Assembly: GCA_965221465.1 (NCBI GenBank)
Contig: OZ244892.1
Location: 1,736,001 to 1,800,000 of the forward strand
Source of the DNA: Azophilus sp965221465
GTDB taxonomy: Bacteria; Pseudomonadota; Gammaproteobacteria; Pseudomonadales; Azotimanducaceae
Length of the DNA stretch: 64,000 bases
Direction: 5' to 3'
A program made the translations under genes and the position numbers. The notes beneath the pieces were generated by a model. That model saw only the letters and a list, made by a program, of their open reading frames with translations. It was not told where the DNA came from and did no database searches. Positions 37,490-45,166 of the stretch are shown here, piece after piece (the first letter of the stretch is position 1; each line of letters starts with the position of its first letter).

Positions 37490-37596
37490 AACGGCGCGGC
37501 TACGGCCACGAGTTTCTGTCGACCGTCTTTTCGGCTCGCGAACGAAAGCCCATGCAAGCCCTCGGCAAAGCCGTCGTACCGTCAGGCTATTCATGG
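37490..37596. repeat. 107-bp repeat R2 between the tandem genes
   Basis: Ungapped partner of 35941-36047, about 86% identical by eye, placed at the same distance from the 3' end of the second secreted-protein gene. Its presence shows that the duplication unit included the downstream flank as well as the gene. Confidence 0.8.
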
Positions 37597-37600
37597 CGTT

Positions 37601-38905
37601 TCATGGCGTCGACGAGAGATTCGCCAAATAGCCGGCGGGGGTATCGAGCAGGCTCATGACGAGCACGTCGCCGCCGGTGCGAATCCGCAAACGCCATTTC
37701 CCGACCCCATCGCCCAGACTTCCTTCAAGGTCGTCGCCCATCTCGAGTTCCGCAGCCGTCACGACCCGGGCGCCCAATGCGGGTACGGCAATCCGAACCG
37801 GGTCGGTTTCCGTGGCACTGTCGTCAATGCCGACAATCTCGACCTCGGTTTCGAACGCTTCGAGGTTGACCACCCGAAGCCTGCTGACCTGATTCGTGTT
37901 GCTGCCGGGATTGAAGAAAACGACGCGATGTCCGTCCTTGTCTACAGGAACGACATCGTGAACGTTGGTGACGAAACCGTCATCGGTGCGTACGTAAGCC
38001 AATACGTCGAGGTCCAGATCCGATTCGACTTCAAGCCACCAGTCTCCCTGGCCCTGACCGAATGCTCCGACAATGCCCTTGGCTTCATTGCCCATCTCGA
38101 GGTCGCTGGCATTGACATTGATGGACTCGCCGGCACCGATCGACAACGAAACCGATTCTGCGGCACGGTAACCGGCATCGTCGTTCGCCTTTATGGCGAG
38201 GTTACCGTCCACATTCGACCTGTTGATCACGCGCAGCAGGCCCTGCTGTCCGTTGGCACTGTTCGAACCGGACACGAACAAGGGAACGATCGTCGGTCGG
38301 TCTTCGTCCTCGCCGATAACCTCCACCTGCAGATCCTGCGTTGCCGACTCGCCGCCAGGGTCGGTTGCCCGAATCGTGAAGGTGAGAAACCCGAACGACT
38401 CCGGTGTTATGGAAACCCAATCGTCCCCGACCTTCGATGAATAGACGAGACTCTCCGCAGCTTCTACGGAGTAGGCAAGGTCGTCTCCATTGAGGTCGCG
38501 GAAGAACGGGGTTGCAACGACGGTGACGGTATCCCTGATCGTGTGCAGCGGGATTTCGCCGCGCGCGCGAATGCCGTGGTTGGGGTACGGCGGTTCCGGA
38601 CTCACCGATACCAGTTTCCATCCGCCGGAGGCCAGAGGTTCCGCCTCATAACTGAATTCCACGCCTTCGACCGATGCAGACAGGCTGTCGGGGCCAGTCG
38701 GCGGAGCGCAGGGACGAGCAATGAACGGCGGTTCGAAGCAGAGTTCGCCTGCCCGGCTCACTCTCAGCTCGATGAAGACGGTCTCGTAGATCGGACACTG
38801 CTGGAAAGGCGCCAGCACGTCTCCCGTCCGACACGCGGCCGCGGAATGCGCAGCCTGCGCAAACGAAAGAGCAATGCCGATCACGGCAACGACAACCAGT
38901 TTCAT
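37601..38905 (-). CDS. Secreted cadherin-like/beta-repeat protein, tandem copy 2
   Basis: This 434-residue paralogue of the preceding gene has the same layout: signal peptide (MKLVVVAVIGIALSFAQAAHS), cadherin-like segment with DLNGDDLAYSVEAAESL, and two beta-rich repeats. In the stretches compared by eye about four residues in five agree between the copies. Changes are denser before the cadherin-like segment, around the cysteine-containing SLSASVEGVEF region, than in the repeats. AGGAAC precedes two ATG codons; 38905 is chosen by analogy to copy 1, and 38908 is also possible. The function is unknown. Confidence 0.75.
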   Translation of the reverse strand: MKLVVVAVIGIALSFAQAAHSAAACRTGDVLAPFQQCPIYETVFIELRVSRAGELCFEPPFIARPCAPPTGPDSLSASVEGVEFSYEAEPLASGGWKLVSVSPEPPYPNHGIRARGEIPLHTIRDTVTVVATPFFRDLNGDDLAYSVEAAESLVYSSKVGDDWVSITPESFGFLTFTIRATDPGGESATQDLQVEVIGEDEDRPTIVPLFVSGSNSANGQQGLLRVINRSNVDGNLAIKANDDAGYRAAESVSLSIGAGESINVNASDLEMGNEAKGIVGAFGQGQGDWWLEVESDLDLDVLAYVRTDDGFVTNVHDVVPVDKDGHRVVFFNPGSNTNQVSRLRVVNLEAFETEVEIVGIDDSATETDPVRIAVPALGARVVTAAELEMGDDLEGSLGDGVGKWRLRIRTGGDVLVMSLLDTPAGYLANLSSTP

Positions 38906-39580
38906 CATGTGTTCCTGCCCCAACGCCACCCCGCGAACGTGGCAAGCATCCACCGCATCGAGTTGCGACCGGCAGCCTCCAGGCGACACAACCCGACCTG
39001 TTCACGCACAGGTCGCGTCAAGCACCGTCCTTGAATGCGCTCAGCTTCTATCATCGGATCATGAGAATGCACGCCCGTTTCTCGTAGTTCATTCACCACG
39101 ATCTAACCTGTCGTATTCGAAAAGGTCAATGGGTATTCGATTTCGTAGGCTGAGAAACTCCTTGACCGAGATTCGTCCCGGACGCTGAGCGGAATGCGTT
39201 CGGCCACCAATATGCCGCATAGTGCGGCTCCTGCAAGTTCGTCATGACCGGACAACGCTTGAATATCGTCGTCCAATTGAGCGATCGCATCCAGGTGTGC
39301 CTCGGCGCGGGTTCATCCCTTTGTCGATTCGGAATTCCTGTTCAATGATGCGGGCATGGAAGCCAAATGGGGTTTCCGACCATCTCTCAACCATCACCTT
39401 CTGAATGTCGTACTCGGTCGCAAATACATTCTTGAGTTCCGGTGGTTTCGACAAGGAAAGAATAGAGTGGTCGAACCCCGACATCGAGGTTGTTGGAGCT
39501 CAATGCCCTTCTCGAATCGTTGCACCCTATTCGTCATTTTGCCTAGTTCTTAACATTAAATCCGCCGGGCTTCGACGCGT
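38906..39580. other. 675-bp stretch without a supported gene
   Basis: Two small hairpins are visible: CGACCTG/CAGGTCG (38994-39015) and GCCGCA/TGCGGC (39214-39228). An 80-codon minus-strand frame at 39242-39484 has no recognisable family, and a stop lies shortly upstream of its ATG. The composition is A+T-richer than the flanks toward 39540-39560. This marks the edge of the accessory region. Confidence 0.5.
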
Positions 39581-39590
39581 TCAAATTCGT
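39562..39590. repeat. 29-bp direct repeat, left copy
   Basis: The 29 bases here and those at 41924-41952 match at 26 positions and share TTCGACGCGTTCAAAT exactly. They bound a 2.3-kb segment carrying the nucleotidyltransferase pair and a membrane-protein gene. The left copy overlaps the last codons of the gene ending at 39581. Confidence 0.6.
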
Positions 39591-40129
39591 GTGCGTTCAA
39601 GCCGTTCGATTTCCTCTCCCGTCAGCATCGGCGTGTGGCGGCTCGGCTCCCAATAGCAGGCGATCTTCGAAAGGTCGCTCGGCGTGCTGTACCCCGGCGC
39701 GTATTGATTGATCCAGTCGGCCAGGAAATTCGTGTCGATGCGGGCGTTTCGCAATGCCCGGGCCAGTTCGAAGACGGTCGCCCCCATGTTGTAGCGCAGG
39801 AGCTTTCGCTCAACCGGGTGCATTTGCAGAAACAGTTCCCGGACGTAGCCCCGCTCGATGCTGGTCTGCTGAGGTCTCATGACGAATTCGGTGAACTCCA
39901 CGAATGAAGGGCGGAATGCGCTGCCGGCCAGGTTGCGGGACGCGACTCCATCATGGATGTGCTTGCCGAGCGCCGTGCGGGGTGCACGGACATGGTTGCC
40001 CGGGTAATCGAATGCTTCGTCCGGGAGTATTCGGATTGGGCGCCGCCACGCGAGTAACTCCGACCACAGCGTCATGTCCGGCTCCACGTAATGGACCGCA
40101 TCGGCGATTGGCGATCCGGGACCGGTCAT
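39581..40129 (-). CDS. Unknown protein coupled to an AbiEii-like nucleotidyltransferase
   Basis: I do not recognise this 182-residue protein. It is soluble, without signal peptide or membrane segments, and looks mostly helical in the second half (YNMGATVFELARALRNARID). Its start overlaps the stop of the nucleotidyltransferase gene by four bases (ATGA), so the two are translationally coupled. It does not look like AbiEi, the usual antitoxin, which moreover normally precedes the toxin gene. It could be an unrelated antitoxin or a specificity partner; that is inference from position alone. Confidence 0.7.
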   Translation of the reverse strand: MTGPGSPIADAVHYVEPDMTLWSELLAWRRPIRILPDEAFDYPGNHVRAPRTALGKHIHDGVASRNLAGSAFRPSFVEFTEFVMRPQQTSIERGYVRELFLQMHPVERKLLRYNMGATVFELARALRNARIDTNFLADWINQYAPGYSTPSDLSKIACYWEPSRHTPMLTGEEIERLERTRI

Positions 40130-40863
40130 GGCGCAAGCCTTTTCGGGGAACGCACTCCGGGATTGCGTCCTGCTGAACGAACAGCCTTCGTCAGCACTTC
40201 GAACATCCGCTTCAAAAGGACTTCCGAGTCGTGAAACTCTACATGAACGGGGTCGATCAGCGGCTGCTTCGAGTCCAGCGCCAAGCGATCGCTTGCCGAA
40301 TCGTAGATCAATGCAGCGCGCTCCCCGCGCGTCAGAGCTCCCATGGCGTCATTGAGCGCCTGCGGGTCGAACTCCAGGCAGCACACGATATCGTAGGCAT
40401 CCCGAACGACATAGCTTGTGCGATTGATCATCCGCGCCCGGATCTTGCGCGCAACGATCTCAGCGGTCGATTGCAGCCGCACGCCAGTGGCAGCTTCCCG
40501 ATCGGTCGACAACGGTCGAAGCGTGACGTCGTCGCTGCCGGCAATGGAGAACTCCAGGCCGCCGGACAGAAGGCAATGGACGACAGTCGGATGAATGCGA
40601 ACCTCGGCAAAGGCGGAATCCGCCTTCCAATTCCCGGCCCTGCGGTCGAGTGCCGGCTTGATGTGCCTGTATTTGGCGTCCGAAGTGAAAAGGTCAATGT
40701 CCACGCTCAGTCGGTGATGCCAGCGCGCGGCAAGTGCAGTGCCGCCCCCCAACGCACAATCGTCCGACCCAGCGACTCCATCGAGACACTGCAGGGCACG
40801 ACGAAGCAACGCCGCCTGTTGGTCCGGGAGGGTAAGCTGAGCGCCAGCGGGGGAGCTAACCAC
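40126..40863 (-). CDS. AbiEii/AbiGii-type nucleotidyltransferase (putative toxin)
   Basis: The 245-residue protein has the nucleotidyltransferase signature CALGGGTALAARWHHR followed by LSVDIDLFT, giving the GGG...DxD arrangement of AbiEii-family toxins. STAEIVARKIRARM and VRDAYDIVC match the later conserved Lys and Asp segments. Such enzymes modify tRNA 3' ends or other targets and can act in abortive infection. The start is a GTG at 40863 with TATAAT 30 bp upstream. The gene is followed by an unknown overlapping gene instead of preceded by an AbiEi antitoxin. Confidence 0.82.
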   Translation of the reverse strand: MVSSPAGAQLTLPDQQAALLRRALQCLDGVAGSDDCALGGGTALAARWHHRLSVDIDLFTSDAKYRHIKPALDRRAGNWKADSAFAEVRIHPTVVHCLLSGGLEFSIAGSDDVTLRPLSTDREAATGVRLQSTAEIVARKIRARMINRTSYVVRDAYDIVCCLEFDPQALNDAMGALTRGERAALIYDSASDRLALDSKQPLIDPVHVEFHDSEVLLKRMFEVLTKAVRSAGRNPGVRSPKRLAP

Positions 40864-40892
40864 AAGACGATCCTAGGCATAGGGACTCTACG

Positions 40893-40898
40893 ATTATA
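40893..40898 (-). promoter_or_regulatory. -10 box TATAAT upstream of the nucleotidyltransferase gene
   Basis: On the minus strand TATAAT stands 29 bases before the GTG start at 40863. No good -35 hexamer is seen at the usual distance. Confidence 0.45.
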
Positions 40899-41104
40899 GC
40901 CATACCGGCGGCTGCGTCCCTATGTCGGCAAAAACTGGACCTGTCTGGCTAGACCTGCAGCATCACGCGGGTCTGGCCAAGCGACGTTGCTCGAACTGCC
41001 CTCTCCCGACCAGCACTAGCGTGGCGAGTTCTTTGCTGTTAGCAAGTCAATTTGTGCAGGGGGTCGTAGGTGGGCTTTGGGTCGCGATTTGGTCTAGTGG
41101 TTTT

Positions 41105-41641
41105 CTAGCCAACGACGAAGTCGATGATCGCGCGAACCCCTCCGGGGGAGAATATGCATACCCATGACGCGGCCACCAAACTCGCGGCCAGGATGTTGGA
41201 CACGCGATCTGGCGTGCTAAAAACATATTGGTGCTGGGTCGACTCGTAGGCGCTTTGGGTTGCTCTCCCCTGGCCGTCGCTGTTTTTATACGTCGCGTGC
41301 TCCAACGTTCGCAGGCCCCGAAGCACAAACCAGGTCACTTGCAGGACGAGCACGGCCAAGCCGAAAATCCAGCCGTGCCCCGTCGCAGGGCGGATGCCGA
41401 ACACGACCAGGCTGTCCAGGTCGCCCCCAGACAATCCGACCAACACAACAGCCCCTGAAAGCACCCCGAGATTGCGCCGATGCCGTTGAGCGGATTCAGG
41501 TTCTATTACTGTTCGTTTTGGTTTCTCTTGCTCTTTCGGCCCGCGAGGAAACGCCCAACAACCCACCGCAAGGCTAAAACCAGCCCAATACTTATTGGGG
41601 CTGATGGCTTGGTTCGTTTTGTTGTCGTCCCCCTGCGTCAT
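41105..41641 (-). CDS. Unknown multi-pass membrane protein
   Basis: No family is recognised. The 178-residue protein has a polar N-terminus and then HRRNLGVLSGAVVLVGLSGG, LDSLVVFGI and GWIFGLAVLVLQVTWFVL as the main membrane segments. A polar 45-residue loop and a last segment (ILAASLVAASWVCIF) follow. The first part resembles the RRNL...LSG...FGI pattern of small uncharacterised bacterial membrane proteins. The ATG at 41641 is preceded by AAGGAGG five bases away, a strong site that fixes the start within a longer open frame. It is divergent from another membrane-protein gene. Confidence 0.7.
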   Translation of the reverse strand: MTQGDDNKTNQAISPNKYWAGFSLAVGCWAFPRGPKEQEKPKRTVIEPESAQRHRRNLGVLSGAVVLVGLSGGDLDSLVVFGIRPATGHGWIFGLAVLVLQVTWFVLRGLRTLEHATYKNSDGQGRATQSAYESTQHQYVFSTPDRVSNILAASLVAASWVCIFSPGGVRAIIDFVVG

Positions 41642-42024
41642 GCTGCCTCCTTTTGGCTTGAGGGTGTCTGGTTGTCCAAAATAGAATCCGGGGCCAAGGC
41701 CCCGGTCGATGTCGCGCCGAAGCGGCGAATCAACGCGTACTGTGTAGGATACTCGGATCATCCCGCGAACGGCTATTGCAGTCATCGCGGAAACGCAGGA
41801 GTCGGGTGGGTTCGTACAGAGCAACATTGAGACAGGCAAACCGCTGTCCCGGCTCAAGGCTTTTCCGAGCTTGGCTTGTTGGAGCTTCCGGCTCAGCCCG
41901 TACAGCCATGGACCCTTGGCATTCCGGCGGGTTTCGACGCGTTCAAATCCGTTACCCGCCGATCGGTCAGCACTTCCCGCTGGTCGAGTTATACTCACCA
42001 GCGACTCTATTGCCGAGGTCCATT
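41642..42024. other. 383-bp intergenic stretch between divergent membrane-protein genes
   Basis: Open frames cross this stretch on both strands, but none shows family features or a ribosome-binding site. It contains the right copy of the 29-bp direct repeat. A hairpin, CGGCGGGT (41925-41932) with ACCCGCCG (41954-41961), encloses most of that repeat. The promoters of both flanking genes should lie here. Confidence 0.5.
41924..41952. repeat. 29-bp direct repeat, right copy
   Basis: Partner of 39562-39590 with three mismatches. Here the repeat forms most of the 21-base loop and one arm of an 8-bp perfect stem (41925-41961), which the left copy lacks. Confidence 0.6.
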
Positions 42025-42510
42025 GTGTCTGACCTGCAGCTCTCCCCATCAGTGCCATCTGCACCACAAAGCAAGACTTGGTATGCCGAATACGGTCCTC
42101 ACGAAATCCGAACGAGCGAAGGCGGAGGCCGGGTACGCTTTAGACAAGCGATCGACCTGACCGTGCGGGACGTGCAGACACAGCTAATCGTGGGATCCAT
42201 CAAGCACAAGTCAATGGACGGCGCCGTGCGTCTCTCCTATCAGTGCAACACCATAGCCGGTAGCCAGGAGCACAATGAGGATGCACTCAATACATCCGTC
42301 CACGCTGCAGCCAGGAAGCTGTGGAAGGAGTGGAACGCCGCATTGTCTCGGTGGCAGAGATTCTGCCGGTTTTGGTGGAGGAACAAGAAGCGGTTAGTTG
42401 CGTTGCCGGGACTCTTCTTTACTGCGATGTTGTGGACATTTGGCGTCGTGGGCTACGAGGCTGGACTCATAGGGTGTCTCGGCTGCACATGGCTGATGAC
42501 GTCGGATTAG
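42025..42510 (+). CDS. Unknown protein with C-terminal membrane segments
   Basis: No family is recognised. The 161-residue protein has a soluble N-terminal part with beta-like stretches (VRFRQAIDLTVRDVQTQLIVG). A charged helical part follows (ARKLWKEWNAALSRWQRF), then one or two C-terminal membrane segments (VALPGLFFTAMLWTFGVVGY and LIGCLGCTWLM). A GTG at 42025 is preceded by GAGGT at a suitable distance. The divergent orientation and shared unknown status suggest a functional link with the gene at 41105-41641, but this is not demonstrated. Confidence 0.6.
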   Translation: MSDLQLSPSVPSAPQSKTWYAEYGPHEIRTSEGGGRVRFRQAIDLTVRDVQTQLIVGSIKHKSMDGAVRLSYQCNTIAGSQEHNEDALNTSVHAAARKLWKEWNAALSRWQRFCRFWWRNKKRLVALPGLFFTAMLWTFGVVGYEAGLIGCLGCTWLMTSD

Positions 42511-42643
42511 CACGACTACGACTGATCCTGTGCGCGCGCTTGCGGATTAGTTCGGCAAAACCAACACCTTGGCGGTCATGTTGAACTCAGGCGTCCGGAA
42601 ACGCGGCATCCTCTGCAGTCACAAGTTAGGACGGGACGCCCTT

Positions 42644-42683
42644 TTGACATTGAAATATGAACACAAAGTATTCATATTTCAAT
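42644..42683 (+). promoter_or_regulatory. TTGACA box overlapping a 13-bp perfect inverted repeat
   Basis: TTGACA at 42644-42649 is a consensus -35 hexamer. The arms ATTGAAATATGAA (42649-42661) and TTCATATTTCAAT (42671-42683) are perfectly complementary around a 9-base spacer. No clear -10 box sits at 17 bp. The site lies about 90 bp upstream of the DUF4143 ATPase and could be an operator for it. Confidence 0.5.
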
Positions 42684-42773
42684 GCAATTCATGTTAGGTT
42701 GTCGCCAAGCGGCGCACCGCCGGCGAGCAAGAAAAACTTGTCAACCACATCATGAACCACCTTCGCCTGCTCC

Positions 42774-43934
42774 ATGGAAGTTGAACGCAAACGCCATCTG
42801 CGCCGCGTAAAGCTGCTGCTACGGGAATTCCCCGTCGTGGCGTTGATCGGCGCCCGGCAGGTGGGCAAAACCACGCTGGCCCGACAACTGACCGCAACGC
42901 GCAAGGGGCCGACAGCGTGGTTCGACCTGGAGAACCCCGCTCACCTGGTCCGGCTGGCCGACCCAGGCCTCGAGTTGCGCCTCCTCGAGGGCCTCGTAGT
43001 TCTGGACGAAATTCACCGGCTGCCGGAAGTGTTTCCGTTGCTGCGCACGCTTGCCGACCGCCCCGGAACACCGGCCCGTTTTCTGGTGCTGGGCAGCGCA
43101 TCGCCGCCCCTGTTGCGACAAACCTCCGAAACGCTGGCCGGTCGGGTGGCCTTCCACGAACTCGAGGGCTTTGGGCTGGGCGAGGTCAACCAGCCCGAGC
43201 GGCTTTGGCTGCGCGGCGGGTTTCCCCGTTCCTTCCTCGCGGCCTCGAAACCCGCCAGCCGCCGTTGGCGCAACGCCTTCATCGACACCTTTCTGTCTCG
43301 CGACGTCCCTGAATTCGGCGGCGCCATCTCACCGACAACGCTGCGACGGTTCTGGACCATGTTGGCGCATTGGCACGGCGAGATCTGGAACGGGGCCGAA
43401 TTCGGCCGTGCCTTCGGAGTATCCCATACGACCATCGGGCGCTACCTGGATTTGCTGACCTCGTTGTTTGTCATTCGTCAATTGCCGCCCTGGTTCGAAA
43501 ACGTCGCCAAACGACAAGTGCGCTCACCCAAGGTCTATGTAGCAGATTCCGGCATCCTGCACGCGCTGCTCAACCTTGCATCTCGCGAAGACGTAGTCTC
43601 GCACCCGAAGGTGGGCGCATCCTGGGAGGGCTTCGTGATTTCCCAAGTCATGCAGTTGCTCGCGGCTCGTCCTGACCAGTGCTTCCACTGGTCCACCCAC
43701 AGCGGCGCGGCGCTCGACCTGTTCGTTACTGCCGGCAACCGCCGATACGGCTTTGAAGTCAAGCGTACCGAAGCTCCCCGGCTCACCCCATCCATGCGCT
43801 CGGCGCTGGAAACCCTGCGCCTGGACCGTCTCGACGTGGTGCACGCGGGCGCGGACCGCTATCGGTTGGCGCCCAAAATCAATGCGCTGCCTGCCGCTGA
43901 ACTGGCCACCACACTGAAACCCTTGCCCGGTTGA
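42774..43934 (+). CDS. AAA ATPase with DUF4143 C-terminal domain
   Basis: The 386-residue protein has a Walker A motif VALIGARQVGKTTLAR at about residue 22. Walker B is LEGLVVLDEIHRLPE, and sensor 1 is FLVLGSAS. The C-terminal DUF4143 part contains YVADSGILHALL and a nuclease-like HSGAALDLFVTAGNRRYGFEVKRTEAP. This family is widespread in accessory regions and its role is unknown; D...EVK resembles a PD-(D/E)XK core. A palindromic operator-like site lies upstream. Confidence 0.88.
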   Translation: MEVERKRHLRRVKLLLREFPVVALIGARQVGKTTLARQLTATRKGPTAWFDLENPAHLVRLADPGLELRLLEGLVVLDEIHRLPEVFPLLRTLADRPGTPARFLVLGSASPPLLRQTSETLAGRVAFHELEGFGLGEVNQPERLWLRGGFPRSFLAASKPASRRWRNAFIDTFLSRDVPEFGGAISPTTLRRFWTMLAHWHGEIWNGAEFGRAFGVSHTTIGRYLDLLTSLFVIRQLPPWFENVAKRQVRSPKVYVADSGILHALLNLASREDVVSHPKVGASWEGFVISQVMQLLAARPDQCFHWSTHSGAALDLFVTAGNRRYGFEVKRTEAPRLTPSMRSALETLRLDRLDVVHAGADRYRLAPKINALPAAELATTLKPLPG

Positions 43935-44063
43935 ATGCAGAACCGGGACAGACCCTCGACATCCAAGGCGCTTTCCGAACCCGCCCAAGCGCTGCTACAA
44001 GGGCCAAGGCCATGCCGGACGCCAAACCCGGCCCGCAACGACAAAAGCCGTGGATAGAGCGTA

Positions 44064-44372
44064 ATGACTGAACCACTGCTCGATATTGTCTGGGACGATA
44101 CCAAGGCACAAGGCAATTTACGTAAACATGGCGTATCCTTTGCGCAAGCAGCGACGGTATTGATTGATCCATTGGCACTGACGGTGTTTGATGCCGCCCA
44201 TAGCGAGACGGAAGAGCGCTGGTTTACCTTGGGTCAAACCAGTGCAGGTCAGTTGCTGGTCGTGGCCCATACCTATCAGATGCCGGATGCCAACACCGCG
44301 ACGGTCCGACTCATTTCGGCCCGTGAAGCCACACGCAAGGAACGGCAACACTACGAGAATGAACCTCGATAA
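44064..44372 (+). CDS. brnT: BrnT family toxin
   Basis: BrnT is a RelE-fold ribonuclease toxin neutralised by BrnA. The 102-residue protein starts near LLDIVWDDTKAQGNLRKHGVSF, the family N-terminus, and ends with LISAREATRKERQHYEN, the conserved Arg/Glu/Tyr region. It lies directly upstream of brnA in the usual order. The ATG at 44064 is supported by homology of the N-terminus; no strong Shine-Dalgarno site is visible. Confidence 0.9.
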   Translation: MTEPLLDIVWDDTKAQGNLRKHGVSFAQAATVLIDPLALTVFDAAHSETEERWFTLGQTSAGQLLVVAHTYQMPDANTATVRLISAREATRKERQHYENEPR

Positions 44373-44382
44373 GGTGATACTC

Positions 44383-44610
44383 ATGAACCCTGAACAACAC
44401 CACGACGACATGCCTCGCGAGATTGACTTTTCCGGTGGCGAACGCGGCAAGTTCTACCGCAATAATGCACAACTGCAGTTACCAATCCACCTGGAAACCA
44501 ACGTCCAAAACACACTGGCTGAACTGGCCAACGCCAAAGGCGTAGACCTGTCAGTCTTTGTAAACGACTTACTAAAAAAGGACATTGAACTGATTCAGAT
44601 GGGGCGGTAA
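44383..44610 (+). CDS. brnA: BrnA family antitoxin
   Basis: BrnA is a ribbon-helix-helix DNA-binding antitoxin that represses its own operon. The protein (75 residues from the ATG at 44383) has the BrnA pattern EIDFSGGERGKFYRNNAQLQLPIHLE. A helix-loop-helix of the MetJ/CopG type follows (LANAKGVDLSVFVNDLLKKDI). AAGGTG lies seven bases upstream. An in-frame ATG at 44359 that overlaps the brnT stop would add eight residues and is an alternative. Confidence 0.88.
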   Translation: MNPEQHHDDMPREIDFSGGERGKFYRNNAQLQLPIHLETNVQNTLAELANAKGVDLSVFVNDLLKKDIELIQMGR

Positions 44611-44890
44611 CACTGTAAGCGATTTATCTAGACCGTTCTGGTTTACCGCCGATCAGTCAGGTGGCGGATCCTTCGTTCGGCCGAGGTTGGTCCGCAGGGG
44701 GCGGTTCGCGAACAGCGTTTTCCATAGCCTTGACTTCAGCTCGATGACTCGCTTTGCGGGGTGCTGGTCAACCCGTTGGGGGGGCGCCAACATTCGCACA
44801 GCGGTACGCAACTCCTTCGGCGTCTGAGCGAGAACGGCGTGCCTCCGGTTGGATTCTCCACCGCCACCCAATAGCCAGCGGATGCTGCAG

Positions 44891-45118
44891 CTAATGTGGA
44901 TTGAACACCTCATTGATCGTGTCGGCGTCGAGCACGTTTTCCCCCCAAGCCTCCAAGTCGGCCACCGACGCGTTGCTGAGACGCGCATCCACCACTGACG
45001 GCAGGGTGCCGAACTTTCGGCGCAGCTGTCGCTCCAGAAGCGTGCGCTCGCCTGCAACTCGGCCAAGCGGCATTCCTTCCGTTCGGCCCTTTTCGCGGGC
45101 TCGCTGGAACATTAGCAC
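44891..45118 (-). pseudogene. C-terminal remnant of an Rpn/DUF4351-type nuclease-family protein
   Basis: Seventy-five codons resemble the C-terminal DUF4351-like tail that follows the PD-(D/E)XK domain in Rpn-type proteins: ERTLLERQLRRKFGTLP, ASVADLEAWGENVLDADTINEVF. The nuclease domain is absent; upstream the sequence is unrelated and runs into the end of the CocE gene. It is probably a deletion remnant. The rest of 44611-45166 shows nothing else I can support. Confidence 0.55.
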
Positions 45119-45166
45119 CTCGAATGGTTACTTCAGCAGGGTTTTAAAGTCGTGAAACATCGTAAT

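Noticed and set aside
39242..39484. Minus-strand 80-codon frame ending in SVVRS
   Set aside because: There is no recognisable family or ribosome-binding site, and an upstream stop prevents extension. It may be a decayed gene but cannot be supported.
41925..41961. Possible tRNA fragment because of GTTCAAATCC and a GC stem
   Set aside because: There is no acceptor stem, anticodon arm or D arm around it; only the T-arm-like motif is present.
44653..45066. 137-codon minus-strand frame near the nuclease remnant
   Set aside because: It overlaps the DUF4351-like remnant in another frame and has arginine/serine-rich shadow composition.
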